From: Hyphomicrobium sp.
GTDB taxonomy: Bacteria; Pseudomonadota; Alphaproteobacteria; Rhizobiales; Hyphomicrobiaceae
Assembly: GCA_022844105.1 (NCBI GenBank)
Contig: JALHMJ010000005.1
Coordinates: 121,851-185,850 of the forward strand
Direction: 5' to 3'
Length of the DNA: 64,000 nt
The notes under the pieces were generated by a model. The model had not been told where the DNA came from. It saw only the letters and a program-made list of their open reading frames with translations, and searched no databases. How positions within the stretch are numbered: position 1 is the stretch's first letter; every line of letters begins with the position of its first letter. The position numbers and the translations under genes are program-made. This document shows positions 42,862 to 52,900 of this stretch, piece after piece.

Positions 42862-43387
42862 GGAGGCGCTCCTGTTGCTGAGGATTGGCGATGCCGGCAT
42901 CGGCAGAGATATGCTGGAAAAGGGCCTGACGGGCCCGTGACAGGCGGCTCATGACGGTCCCGATCGGCACGTTCAGGATTGATGCGGCGTCTTTGTAGGA
43001 AAGTCCGTCGACGCAGACCATGGTGACGAGCACCTGTTGCTCCGGCGGCAGTTTATCCATGCCTTCGCTGACGGCGGCCAGCGTGAGCCTGGTTTCGGTT
43101 ACGGTTCGACCGTCTTCGCCAGCAAGACCCACCGCCTCGTCAATGTCGAGCACGGGACCGCGGACCTTTTCGGACCGCTTGCGATCAAGCCAGAGATTTT
43201 GCGCGATCCGGTACATCCAACTCTCGAGCTTCGTTCCAGGCTCCCACTGATCCAGACGCGAGAGCGCACGCTCGCACGTGTCCTGGACGAGATCGTCGGC
43301 CTGATCCATGTTTCTCGTGAGCGCGAATGCGAACCTGCGCAAACGCGGCAGGAACTCGATCATTCGGGCCCTTACATCTTCCGTCAC
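42845..43387 (-). CDS. ECF-type RNA polymerase sigma factor
   Basis: A 180-residue ECF sigma factor. Region 2 is RMIEFLPRLRRFAFALTRNMDQADDLVQDTCERAL, followed by the WEPGTKLESWMYRIAQNLWLDRKR segment. Region 4 is KLPPEQQVLVTMVCVDGLSYKDAASILNVPIGTVMSRLSRAR. The start is a GTG at 43387 with GAGAGG seven bases upstream; the 509-codon track ORF is an extension antisense to the penicillin-binding protein gene. It is co-transcribed with the anti-sigma factor and divergent from the PBP gene at 43598, which makes the PBP a candidate regulon member. Confidence 0.9.
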   Translation of the reverse strand: MTEDVRARMIEFLPRLRRFAFALTRNMDQADDLVQDTCERALSRLDQWEPGTKLESWMYRIAQNLWLDRKRSEKVRGPVLDIDEAVGLAGEDGRTVTETRLTLAAVSEGMDKLPPEQQVLVTMVCVDGLSYKDAASILNVPIGTVMSRLSRARQALFQHISADAGIANPQQQERLLGTRS

Positions 43388-43597
43388 GGACTGCCCTCTC
43401 CGCGGCGCTTCGCAATAAGAACGAGGTGGTTGCCCGGATATTCCATGCCTTTCCCAGCTGTGGGAAGGCGCCATTCGGGCGCGATGCCGACACGGCCGAG
43501 CCGCAAACGGGCCGAGGCGGTGCCACAAACCACGTCTAGGTTCGCCTGAGGCCAAGCCCCGGGCCGCGGGCAGTGCGGGCCGCATTCGGCTAGGTGT

Positions 43598-46078
43598 ATG
43601 GGAAGTATCATCAAATTCCTTACGGCACTTGTCGAGACGGCGTCTCGCGTGCCGGTTCTGGTGTTGCGATTTTTGACCGAGTGGGTGGTCTTCAACCCGC
43701 GACTCGGCCCTTTGCGGCACGTGTTCACCGCCGCCATAGCCTATGTCGTCTTCGCATTGTGTCTCGTGTATGTCGTCGCGCCCATTCGTGCGGTCACCGG
43801 CGCCTACACAACCGCCGACAAGCTGAAATACGACGCCGAGCGCTGGATCGCGACCGCCATCTACGACCGTCGCGGCAGCTTTGTTGGCACATTCGATCCC
43901 CGCCTGGATAGCGTCCGGGACGTGAACTACACCGACCGATCCATCGAGATGGGCGATTACACCGCAAACCCGGATCACAAGTCGATCCCCGTGCGCGAAG
44001 TGCCGGATTTTTATTGGAAGTGTCTCGTCTACCACGAGGACCGCTACCTTGGCACGTGGCTCAATCCGTTCGGCATCGATCTGCTGGGCGTCCTGAAAAT
44101 CCCTCTTTCGTCCGTCCAGCGCACGATCGCCGCCCGCCGCCCGTCGATCGGGGTCGGCGGCTCGACCTTGCCGATGCAGTTTGTCCGCGTCATCTACAAG
44201 ACGCCGCCCGATGTCAGCGAAGGCGGCCTGACAAAGCTTAAGCGCAAATTCGGTGAGTGGTGGCTGGCTCCGGTCGTCTACCGTGTCTTGACCCGCGACG
44301 GCGATACCGCTCTCAGACAGTGGGCGGCCAACCACATCTGGCTGGCACAACGCACAGGCGGTGCGCCGCTGCACGGCGTCGAGGTCACGAGTCGCATCGT
44401 ATTCGGCAAAGAGGCGAGCCAGCTCAGCATCGCCGAGCAGATGGTGCTGGCCTCCGCCGTCAATAAGCCGATCATCCTGATGACCGGCAGCGACAAGCTC
44501 AATGAGGTTCGCCTCGACCGCTGGCGCTACATCACCGAGGTTCGCGCCCGCACCTGCGCCGAAAAGCTGCTGACAGATGAAAAAGAAAAGGCCGCGGTGG
44601 TGTTCGAGCTGATCGGCCTTGCCGGCGGTCCGCCCGATCCCAAGGTCCGGCCGCGTCTGCAGGAAGCGCTAGATAAGTTCGCCCCCACGCTTGCCGCGCG
44701 TGCCCAGGCCAATCCCGTCATTCGCGCCAATGCATTGCTGCCCTCGGCCCGCTTCGGGGTCCGCGAGGAAATGAAACAAACCTATGGCTTTTCCTGGCGC
44801 ACCTACGTCCGCGGCGTGACCACCACACTCGATACGGTCGAGAACTTGGAATACGGCGCGAAAATCACGGCCGCGCTTGCCCGCATTGACCAGAACGAGC
44901 GCGCCCGGATCTCATCCGGCTACGCCCTCGATCCGGCCCGTGCTGACGCCGAAACGAAGGTGCCCAACGTTGTTGTCGTCGCCGCCGACCACAAAGGCGA
45001 GATCGTTCGCTATTACGAGACTGGCGAAACGGCCGCCTACTTCGGCGCTCCCGTCGCCCGCAGCCCGCGTACCGGTCGCTATCAGGCCGAACATGATCCG
45101 CGCATGATCGCATCGACCGGCAAGATCATTGCGGCCATCGCCATTGCCAATACCATGCGCGATACCATCGAAAGCCCCTATCTCGACACGCAAGCCCCGG
45201 AAGTCGGATTGGATACGTGCGCCCGAGGCGGCAGCGCACGCCACGCCCGTCGTGCCATCGTCGCCTTCGCCTGCTCGCTCAATAATCCGCTTATGAACCG
45301 GACAGCGCTCGTGGGGCAGCCGCGCATACAGAAACTTATCGACCGGCTGGGCTTCACGATGCCGCCCGCCGACGCGTTTGGTTCCGGTGTTCCGCCATCG
45401 ACCGCAGTCGTAATGGGCCAGATATCTGGTAGTCCCCGCCGCGTTCACATGATGTCGTCCGTGGTGTTGTCGTCGCTCCTGCGGCGCGGTTCCGTGCCGG
45501 TCAAGTTGCCGACGCTGGTGAGATCCTACGACTACACAAGCACAGCTGCCGCCACGGCCGCTGCCGGTCCCGTCGCCAACGGCGTTATTCCCTCCGACGT
45601 CATCAAGCCAGACGCCGTCCCGCTCGTCCGTGCTTTGCTTCAATCACCTCTGTGCTACGCCACCGGCAAGAAGCCGGCCGGCACGCTGCGCTCGCTGTCG
45701 CACTGGTGCGCCGCGCGCCGCAACGATCTGCGCTTTCACTTTGCCAAGACCGGCACCCAGGTGACCGAAGACCCCAACGCAACCGTCGATGTCTGGACGA
45801 CGGGTGGCCTCCAATTCACCAATGGTGCGGCCTACAGTTACGTCGTGCTCGTTGGCACGGGGTCGGTCCGCGAACCTTGGGCGACGGCACTGCACGCGTC
45901 GCAGATCGCAGCGCCGCTGCTTGAAGTGCTCCTCGAAGACTTGAAATCATTAAGCCGCAACAACCCGCAACCCGGGCTCCTGCCGGCCCCTCCCGCCGCT
46001 GTGCCCTTCGCAGCCTTGCCCGCCGCCCCCCGGCGCAGCGCCGCCGACGAAATCTTGCGCAATCTTGCCCGGCCCTGA
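43598..46078 (+). CDS. Class A penicillin-binding protein-like enzyme with deviant GT51 motifs
   Basis: An 826-residue inner-membrane protein with a membrane anchor at ~42-62, a glycosyltransferase 51 domain ~130-330 and a transpeptidase domain ~440-790. The transpeptidase triad is complete: STGK at 506-509, SLN at 560-562, KTGT at 717-720. The GT51 motifs are altered: the catalytic-Glu motif reads YHEDRYLGTW, and the usual GGSTITQQ reads GGSTLPMQ at 188-194. The distal FGKEASQLSIAEQMVLASA is normal. It may be a specialised peptidoglycan synthase, or its glycosyltransferase may be weak. It is divergent from an ECF sigma/anti-sigma pair, about 210 bases away. Confidence 0.87.
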   Translation: MGSIIKFLTALVETASRVPVLVLRFLTEWVVFNPRLGPLRHVFTAAIAYVVFALCLVYVVAPIRAVTGAYTTADKLKYDAERWIATAIYDRRGSFVGTFDPRLDSVRDVNYTDRSIEMGDYTANPDHKSIPVREVPDFYWKCLVYHEDRYLGTWLNPFGIDLLGVLKIPLSSVQRTIAARRPSIGVGGSTLPMQFVRVIYKTPPDVSEGGLTKLKRKFGEWWLAPVVYRVLTRDGDTALRQWAANHIWLAQRTGGAPLHGVEVTSRIVFGKEASQLSIAEQMVLASAVNKPIILMTGSDKLNEVRLDRWRYITEVRARTCAEKLLTDEKEKAAVVFELIGLAGGPPDPKVRPRLQEALDKFAPTLAARAQANPVIRANALLPSARFGVREEMKQTYGFSWRTYVRGVTTTLDTVENLEYGAKITAALARIDQNERARISSGYALDPARADAETKVPNVVVVAADHKGEIVRYYETGETAAYFGAPVARSPRTGRYQAEHDPRMIASTGKIIAAIAIANTMRDTIESPYLDTQAPEVGLDTCARGGSARHARRAIVAFACSLNNPLMNRTALVGQPRIQKLIDRLGFTMPPADAFGSGVPPSTAVVMGQISGSPRRVHMMSSVVLSSLLRRGSVPVKLPTLVRSYDYTSTAAATAAAGPVANGVIPSDVIKPDAVPLVRALLQSPLCYATGKKPAGTLRSLSHWCAARRNDLRFHFAKTGTQVTEDPNATVDVWTTGGLQFTNGAAYSYVVLVGTGSVREPWATALHASQIAAPLLEVLLEDLKSLSRNNPQPGLLPAPPAAVPFAALPAAPRRSAADEILRNLARP

Positions 46079-46191
46079 TGGCGAGCAGCGCCGAGCCTGC
46101 GGCCAACGTCCACCCCTCCACGCGCTTGCGTCGTACAGACTTTTCGCGCATGCAAAGCCCGATTTGAGCAACGCGGGAGGCACGGAGAGCC

Positions 46192-47037
46192 ATGAAGCTG
46201 GTGCGGTTCGGGAACAGCGGCGCAGAACGGCCTGGGCTCGTCGATGGCAGCGGGCAGATCCGCGATCTGACCGGCCACGTTGCCGACATTGGCGGCGCCA
46301 CGCTTGGCAAGGATACGCTTGACCGCCTCCGCGCCCTGGATCCGTCAAGCCTGCCGCTGGCACCCGCCGGCGTGCGCCTTGGCGCGCCCGTCGCCCGCCC
46401 GTGGAGCTTTATCGCCGTCGGACTCAACTATGCCGACCACGCTCGCGAAACCGGTCAGGATATTCCGTCCGAACCCATCCTCTTCAACAAGCTCGGCAAC
46501 TCCATCTGCGGCCCCAACGACGACGTGATCTACCCCAAGAACGCCGATCGCATGGATTGGGAACTGGAGTTCGCTTTCGTCATCGGCAAGCGCGCCCGCT
46601 ACGTTGAAGAAAAAGATGCGCTGGATTTCGTCGCCGGCTACGCCATCTGCAACGACGTTTCCGAACGACGCTTTCAGATGAAGCGCAATGGCCAGTGGAT
46701 GAAGGGCAAGTGCGCCGAGACGTTCGGTCCACTCGGTCCTTGGTTGGTCACGGCGGACGAAATCGATCCGTCCAACCTCGACATGGAATTGAAGATCAAC
46801 GGCGAGACGCGCCAGAAGGGCTCGACTTCGACGATGATCTTTTCCGTTCCCTACCTCGTCGCCTACATCACGCAGTTCTGCGTCCTTGAGCCCGGCGATG
46901 TCGTCACGACCGGGACGCCGCCCGGCGTGGGCTCAGGCATGAAGCCGCCGCAATACTTGAAGGCCGGCGACGTGATGGAGTTGACGATCGAAGGCCTCGG
47001 CACGCAGCGTCAGACGGTCATACCTTTTTCCAGCTGA
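46192..47037 (+). CDS. Fumarylacetoacetate hydrolase family protein
   Basis: A 281-residue cytoplasmic enzyme of the FAH superfamily, whose members hydrolyse or decarboxylate 2-oxo/acylpyruvate-type compounds using a divalent metal. The C-terminal catalytic region shows FIAVGLNYADHARETG, LEFAFVIGKRARYV with the metal-binding Glu, YAICNDVSERRFQ and TTGTPPGVGSG. The short N-terminal domain is of the YcgM / 2-hydroxyhepta-diene-dioate type. The ATG follows a GGAGAG-like sequence. Substrate cannot be read off; no catabolic cluster is adjacent. It lies 114 bases after the PBP gene. Confidence 0.9.
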   Translation: MKLVRFGNSGAERPGLVDGSGQIRDLTGHVADIGGATLGKDTLDRLRALDPSSLPLAPAGVRLGAPVARPWSFIAVGLNYADHARETGQDIPSEPILFNKLGNSICGPNDDVIYPKNADRMDWELEFAFVIGKRARYVEEKDALDFVAGYAICNDVSERRFQMKRNGQWMKGKCAETFGPLGPWLVTADEIDPSNLDMELKINGETRQKGSTSTMIFSVPYLVAYITQFCVLEPGDVVTTGTPPGVGSGMKPPQYLKAGDVMELTIEGLGTQRQTVIPFSS

Positions 47038-47050
47038 CGTCCCCGCCCGC

Positions 47051-48271
47051 TCACGACGCGATCCGAAGGCCGCTGAGCCGTTGCGCGATGGTCCGGAAGG
47101 TCGCCGATAGTTCGGTACCGTTCGCTGCATCGAAGAAGTGCTTCGGTGACGACGCGCAGTGCTGAAGGATCGGCAGGACTTCCGCGGGAACCTGAAACCC
47201 GACGGTATAGATCGTCACGCCGGCCGCCTTCATGTTGGTGCACAGCAAGCGCGCCTGAGCTTCGGCATTCCCGTTGCCGCTTTCATAGTAGGAATTGAAC
47301 ATTCCGTCGGTCATGAGAATGGCGACCTTCTGGTACTCTTCGTCGTCATACGCAACCGGGGTGCTATCTGCCGGCCAAAGCGTGGACCAGTTGGGGGACA
47401 GCAAATACCACGCCCAGGCCGTACCGAGATGTCCAGCCGTATTGCCGCTCGCTCTCAGTCCATTGATGTGCGCGAGAATATCATCCCGAACATTCGTGAG
47501 CGGCAGCACCGAACTTGCCGGGCAGCTCGCGGAACGCATGTTGAACGTGCCAGTGGTCGGATCGGCATCGGTGAAGGCCGCCGTTCCGGAACGGTCCGTA
47601 AGGCATGTCGAATTTGCGCCCGCATAGGCGCGGCCGCGGCGATCAAATCGGTTGCCGATACGCGTCGCATAGCTTCCAGCATTCACGGAAGTCGCAAACG
47701 GGGCGATGGCGATCTTGTGATCGCTTCCGTTCGCGTTCGCGTCCAAGAGGATGTCGACCAGGTCACTCGACGCTGACTTGAGATCGGCGATTTTGCTACC
47801 AAGCATCGACCCGCTGACATCAAGCATCATCGAAAGTTCGACATTGCGCACGTCGTAAATGGCTTGCGACTGTGTGCTGATCGGGATCGTATCCTGGCCG
47901 ATGATTCCTGCCAGCGTTGAATCGATGCTGAGATTGGCCGTCAGCGTCACGCCGTGATTGATGCGATCGATGGTCGCCGAGATGTTTCGTTCGCGCAGTG
48001 GAAGCCCGTCGAAATTGGCATCGAAGTATTGGTTGGCGAGCGCTACCAGGTCTGCGTCGCCGGTGTTTTCAAGACGCAAGCTCTTAGCAGCAGCCAGGGC
48101 GGCCGCATCCAGCGCTCCGCCTGCGTCGATGGAAACGCGCGTTCCCCGCGCCATGTCCACCGACACGCCAACGGTAATGACGATGAAAAGCAGCATCATG
48201 CCGAAGAGCGGGGCAATTGACCCGCGTTCGGCGGTGGCAAATGCCTGCAAAAAACGCGAACGGGGGATCAC
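47051..48271 (-). CDS. TadG-like pilus-assembly protein with von Willebrand A domain, copy 1
   Basis: A 406-residue protein. The N-terminus has a TadE/TadG-type membrane segment: ERGSIAPLFGMMLLFIVITVG. The following DAGGALDAAALAAAKSLRL is typical of the family. A VWA domain starts near residue 140 with the metal-site motif MMLDVSGSML, later TNVRDDILAHINGL and AILMTDGMFNSYYESGNG. It probably sits in the inner membrane with the VWA domain in the periplasm or outside. The GTG at 48271, with GGGAG eight bases upstream, is the likely start. It is a tandem paralogue of the next gene. No other tad genes are present, so a pilus role is unproven. Confidence 0.85.
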   Translation of the reverse strand: MIPRSRFLQAFATAERGSIAPLFGMMLLFIVITVGVSVDMARGTRVSIDAGGALDAAALAAAKSLRLENTGDADLVALANQYFDANFDGLPLRERNISATIDRINHGVTLTANLSIDSTLAGIIGQDTIPISTQSQAIYDVRNVELSMMLDVSGSMLGSKIADLKSASSDLVDILLDANANGSDHKIAIAPFATSVNAGSYATRIGNRFDRRGRAYAGANSTCLTDRSGTAAFTDADPTTGTFNMRSASCPASSVLPLTNVRDDILAHINGLRASGNTAGHLGTAWAWYLLSPNWSTLWPADSTPVAYDDEEYQKVAILMTDGMFNSYYESGNGNAEAQARLLCTNMKAAGVTIYTVGFQVPAEVLPILQHCASSPKHFFDAANGTELSATFRTIAQRLSGLRIAS

Positions 48272-48486
48272 GGCTTTTCTCCCTGAAACTGAATAAGCGG
48301 TCGTAATGCTCACTAAGCAATTGCGTCGCAAATTTTAAAGGAGTTTTAGCATCAGGACGTATGCTGAAATTAAACTGCAATGAATAGGGAGTAAACGAGC
48401 GTCCGATTAGCCAACGAATTGATGTCAAAGCCGCGCGGCGGTCCCGAATTGACACGCGCGGCAGTGCGCTTCGATTGGCGGCGATC

Positions 48487-49722
48487 TCAAGAAGAGATGC
48501 GAAGCCCGTTCAGGCGATTGGCGATGGTCTTGAAGGTCTCGCGCAATTCGCCGCCGTCGGTCGCATTGAAGAAGTGCTTGGGCGACGTGGCGCAGTACTT
48601 CAATGTCGGAACCACATCGGCAGGAACCTGAAATCCGATGGTGTAGATGGAAATACCTTTGGCCTTCATGCTGTCACATAAGCTGCGAGCCTGAGCGACC
48701 GCGTCTCCATTGTCGGATTCGTAGTAGGAATTGAACATTCCGTCGGTCATCAGAATGGCGACCTTCTGGACGCCCTTGTCGTCGTAGTCGGATGGCTCGC
48801 TGTCACTGGGCAAAACGTCATTCCATTCCGGCGAAAGCATATACCAGGCCCACGCGATGCCGAGATGGCCGGCCGTCATGCCGCTCGCCTGCATGGCGTC
48901 GATGGCGGCCTTGATGACATCGACATTCTTGGTCAGCGGGAGCACAGCCTGCGACGGGCAGAACGACGCCTTCTGTCCGAGCGGGTAAGCGCCGCCGGAC
49001 GCGTCCGTAAAGGCCATCGAGCCCGAGCGCTCGGTTACGCAAGTCGTGTTGGGGAAAGTGTTGGGTTTCTTCTTGCCCTTTGGCGGCAGTGGCTCAACCG
49101 TCACCAGGTCAACGAGCGCTCCCGCATTCACCGCAGTCGAGAACGGCGATACGGAAATGCGATTGCCGGAGTTCTCTGCATCGGCAGGGAGCAGAATATC
49201 GACCAGATCTTTTGCCGCCGTCTTCAGATCGGCGAGTTTTGTCCCGCCCATCGATCCGCTCACGTCGAGCATCATCGACACTTCGACGTCCTTGACATCG
49301 AATACGGCCGTCGACGTGACGCGAACTTCCAAGTAATCCTTACCCATCACGGCCGAGACCGTGGTCGGCACCCTCAGATCCGCGACGATTTTGACGCTAT
49401 TGATCGTGCGATCGACGACCACCGAGAAATTCTCGAGCGATGCATCATTGGCCAGATTGGGGAAATTCAATTCCCAATACTGCTGAATGAGCAGTTTCAG
49501 CTCAGCATCTGTAGGATTGGTGAGACGAAGGCTCTTCGCCGCCGCAAGCGCTGCTGCATCCAGCGCATTGCTGGCGAAAGTCGAGATCCGGCTGCCGCGC
49601 GCGCCATCGATGCTAATGCCCATCAGAAAAATCATGACAAGCAGGGCCAAGCCAAACAATGGCGCTACCGCGCCCCGCTCCGATGTGCGGAATTCTTTAC
49701 CGAATTGGCGATTAATCGACAT
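48487..49722 (-). CDS. TadG-like protein with von Willebrand A domain, copy 2
   Basis: A 411-residue paralogue of the gene downstream, with the same layout: membrane segment ERGAVAPLFGLALLVMIFLMG, the ALDAAALAAAKSLRL stretch, the VWA motif MMLDVSGSMGG and AILMTDGMFNSYYESDNG, and an ending LNGLRISS nearly identical to LSGLRIAS in copy 1. ATG 49722 is chosen; the track ORF runs 75 codons further upstream through non-coding sequence. The two genes are separated by 215 bases, so each may have its own promoter. A stretch around the MTDGMFNSYYES codons is almost identical in DNA between the copies. Confidence 0.85.
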   Translation of the reverse strand: MSINRQFGKEFRTSERGAVAPLFGLALLVMIFLMGISIDGARGSRISTFASNALDAAALAAAKSLRLTNPTDAELKLLIQQYWELNFPNLANDASLENFSVVVDRTINSVKIVADLRVPTTVSAVMGKDYLEVRVTSTAVFDVKDVEVSMMLDVSGSMGGTKLADLKTAAKDLVDILLPADAENSGNRISVSPFSTAVNAGALVDLVTVEPLPPKGKKKPNTFPNTTCVTERSGSMAFTDASGGAYPLGQKASFCPSQAVLPLTKNVDVIKAAIDAMQASGMTAGHLGIAWAWYMLSPEWNDVLPSDSEPSDYDDKGVQKVAILMTDGMFNSYYESDNGDAVAQARSLCDSMKAKGISIYTIGFQVPADVVPTLKYCATSPKHFFNATDGGELRETFKTIANRLNGLRISS

Positions 49723-49962
49723 GTTGTTTATCACCGCAAGAGACTGCACAGATTTACTATTGCGCGGGTAAACAGATTGCTGCGTTAAGAGCCTAATTCG
49801 GTTGGATTGGTACGTGTCAAAATTTCCCGGTTGTTTTTTCCTGAACCGGACTGTCAAAAATGACGTGTCCGTCGCAAGAAAATCGTAACCATTGTCTTTC
49901 GGAAAATCCAAAGACCCCGCGCGGAGCGCAGGGCCTTGCAGGTTCACTAGGGTCGTGTCCGA

Positions 49963-52900
49963 CTAATTCGGACGGCGGCGATCCATGTCAGGCCTGTAAT
50001 CACCAGGCGTCGCTCCTTCGGCGAAATCTTCGATGAGAACGGCGACCTTTTGCCAGTCCGCGCTGTCGTTGCGGCCGATCTTGCTCAACGCCGCCTCATG
50101 CAACTTGAGCCGCTGCAGGAGTTGACGCTCTTTCATTTCCAGCTGGCCCTCCCCGTCGGCGGCCTCCAGGCTCTCGATCAGCCTGAACAGGATTTCCTGA
50201 TAGCGTCCGCCCTGTAAAAGCAACAGAGCCGGCAGAATGCTCTGCAGTTCGGCCAAGACATTGTCGATGGCATCCCTGGAGAATTCCTCGTGGCGCAATG
50301 CGTCGGCGGCGCGTTCGATCTCCTCGCTGAATTCCTGCAGGTCGGTGTCGATGTGGACGCCGACGGAGCGCTGCTGCTGGCACAGCCGGCGCAGTTGCTC
50401 GCCCAGTATGTTGGCTTGTGGCAGTGCACCACTGAGCACGAGATCGCGATAAGCCGACGGTGCAAGGCCCATCGCCATCATGAGGCGCTGTCGAATGGCC
50501 GTCTGTTCCACGTCACCGCGGCCGGCCGGCTGTGCCCCTTGTGAGAGACGGCCACCCTCGGCGGGTCGATGTTCGAGTGCCGGCCTCTCGCCGATCAGTG
50601 ATCCGCCGAAAACAGACATGTCGGGGTGCTGCCCATTGTCGAGACGGTACGCGCTCGAAGTAAACAGGGCCCGCGCCCGCAGGCGCGCCAGCGTCTGGTA
50701 CAGATCGCGATGGATGAAATAGTGCGTGCCCGCTTCGTCCGCGCGCTGCACGCGCTGGTGGACCGCGCCCGCATTGAGGACTTGCCGGACGACACGCTTG
50801 TCGGCGTCGATCTCGATATCCCCGAGCTTCATCTCGGCCATGAATCCGTGCTTCTCGGTAATCGGATGCATGTAGGAGAGGACCGTATCAATATTGCGCG
50901 CGACGTCCGGGAGCAGCGCTACCGATACGGTCTTCTCCATCTCCGCGATGGTCGCGTGCTGGGTATTGGCCTGAAACGCTTTCTTCGAAACGTTTGACAA
51001 GAACTCGAATAATTCCGCCCGAACCAGATAGCGATCATGCGTCGGGTCGTATTCCACGGCATGAATCGTGGCGCCGGCGTTAAGAACGCCGATGACGCGT
51101 TCCGCGCTCTGCGGATCCAGCCGATCCGGGCGGACTTCGGCCATGAACCCCCGATCGTTGGTGATCGGCCGCATGGATTGCAAAGTCACGCGCGCTGTTT
51201 CGAACGTGTCGGGCAGCAGGGCGTTCTCGATAATGCCTTCGAGCTGTTCCGCCGTGCGTGCCTTCGACGTCGGCACGTCCGACAGCGGCGAACGCACCGC
51301 GTTGGCGCCGAACAGTCCGGACATGAAGATCAAACCGTCGATGGCGATTGCAATGGCGAGCGCCAGGTAGGCCAGTCGATTGCCGTCCTGAAACGCGTTG
51401 ATCGATACGACGAAATTGTGCGCTTTGTCATCGCGGTTCAGTTCGATGAAGTTGATCTTGGTGCGTAGCGCATCAGTATCGTGCGACGGCAGACCACTGT
51501 CGGCGAGGCAACGTCGCGAAAAGCCCAGCAGTTCATCCGTTGATTTGTTGGCGTTGAGCTTTTCTCCACCGATGCAGCTGGCCGCGAAAATCTGGGCACC
51601 GGCATCCAGCGTAAAAAGCAGAGCCGCTGCTTCCTGGGCACGTTTGGGCTCGCAATCGATGCCGGCCACGCGATCCTTGGTCGATGGCGTCGAGGTCATC
51701 GCATTGAGAAGCTGCGTGCATTGTTCATGCACGGCCTTGAGCCCTTCTCCGCTCGGCTTCTGCCGGAACGCCGCACGCGCCGCCTCAAACTCCGGCAAAA
51801 CTCGCCCCGGATCGACCTTCGGCGACGCAAGTGCTGATTGCTCAGGCTGCGAGGCCGCAGCGATCCGCTGTTGTGCGGTGTCGGCTTCACCTTTCAGCTT
51901 GGCGAGGCCACCGTCGATGCCGGCCAGTTCCCGCTTGATGGCATCGATCCGCCCGCTTGTTTCATCGACACGCTTCTGCGCGTCCTTCACACGCTGTTCG
52001 CCGATTTTGTAATAGTCCTGCAGCTTGGCGAGTTCGGCAGTCCGCTCGCGATAAATCTGGCCGCGGCCGATCTTCAACGTGCCTTCGACACCCTTTTCCT
52101 CAGCCATGGCCTCGACGCGCTTGGCGTCGACTTCCTTGGCCCGCGCATCGAGTTCACTCTTCTTTGTCTGCAAGTCCGCGACGAGCGCCGGACGGTCGGC
52201 TTCAAGCCGAGATACTTCTTCCGTCAGCGCGATCTTCTTTGTGGCGAGGCCGGACTGGCTGCCTTCCGCCGTTGCGATGCGCTCCTGCTGTTCGGCAATT
52301 CCGCGCCGACGTTCTTCTATCTGCTCGACATAATAGGCTTCGATCAGCTTTTCCGCACCGCGTGAGGCGGTCGCGAGCTTGTCGAGTTCTGCATCATACG
52401 CGCGCCAGCCGCCCGACTTGAACAGTCCATCGGCCGCCTCGATGCGGCGCGTTTCAATGGTCTGGCCAATGTCGGCGACAATCCCGCCAACCTGGTTTTG
52501 TGCGCGTAGCTCCGCAGCGCGCACCCGTTCGCCTTGTGGAAAGATGGCGTTGAAGCGGCTGTCGAACGAGAAAAAGACAGACGAGGCCATGCAGGCGAGA
52601 AACATGACCCACAACATCGCGTTCTTGGTGATGACACGCGACGTTTGCAGATAGGGGCGCACCACGTCACTGGCGGAATAGAGCGCCACCAGCCCCGCAA
52701 TAAGCAGGCCCACGACCACGATCAGGACGCTGTCGCTCATCTCCAGTGGTGCGGCGCTGTTTGCTTCTCCACCAAATCCGCCGAGGACCGTGCGCACGAA
52801 AAGAAACGCAAGCAACAGAAAGAGAAAGAGGCCAAGGAGCCCGCCGGCAACCGTCTGCAATGAGCGGGACAGCCCTCCGGATTGGACGGCCGCCCTTTGG

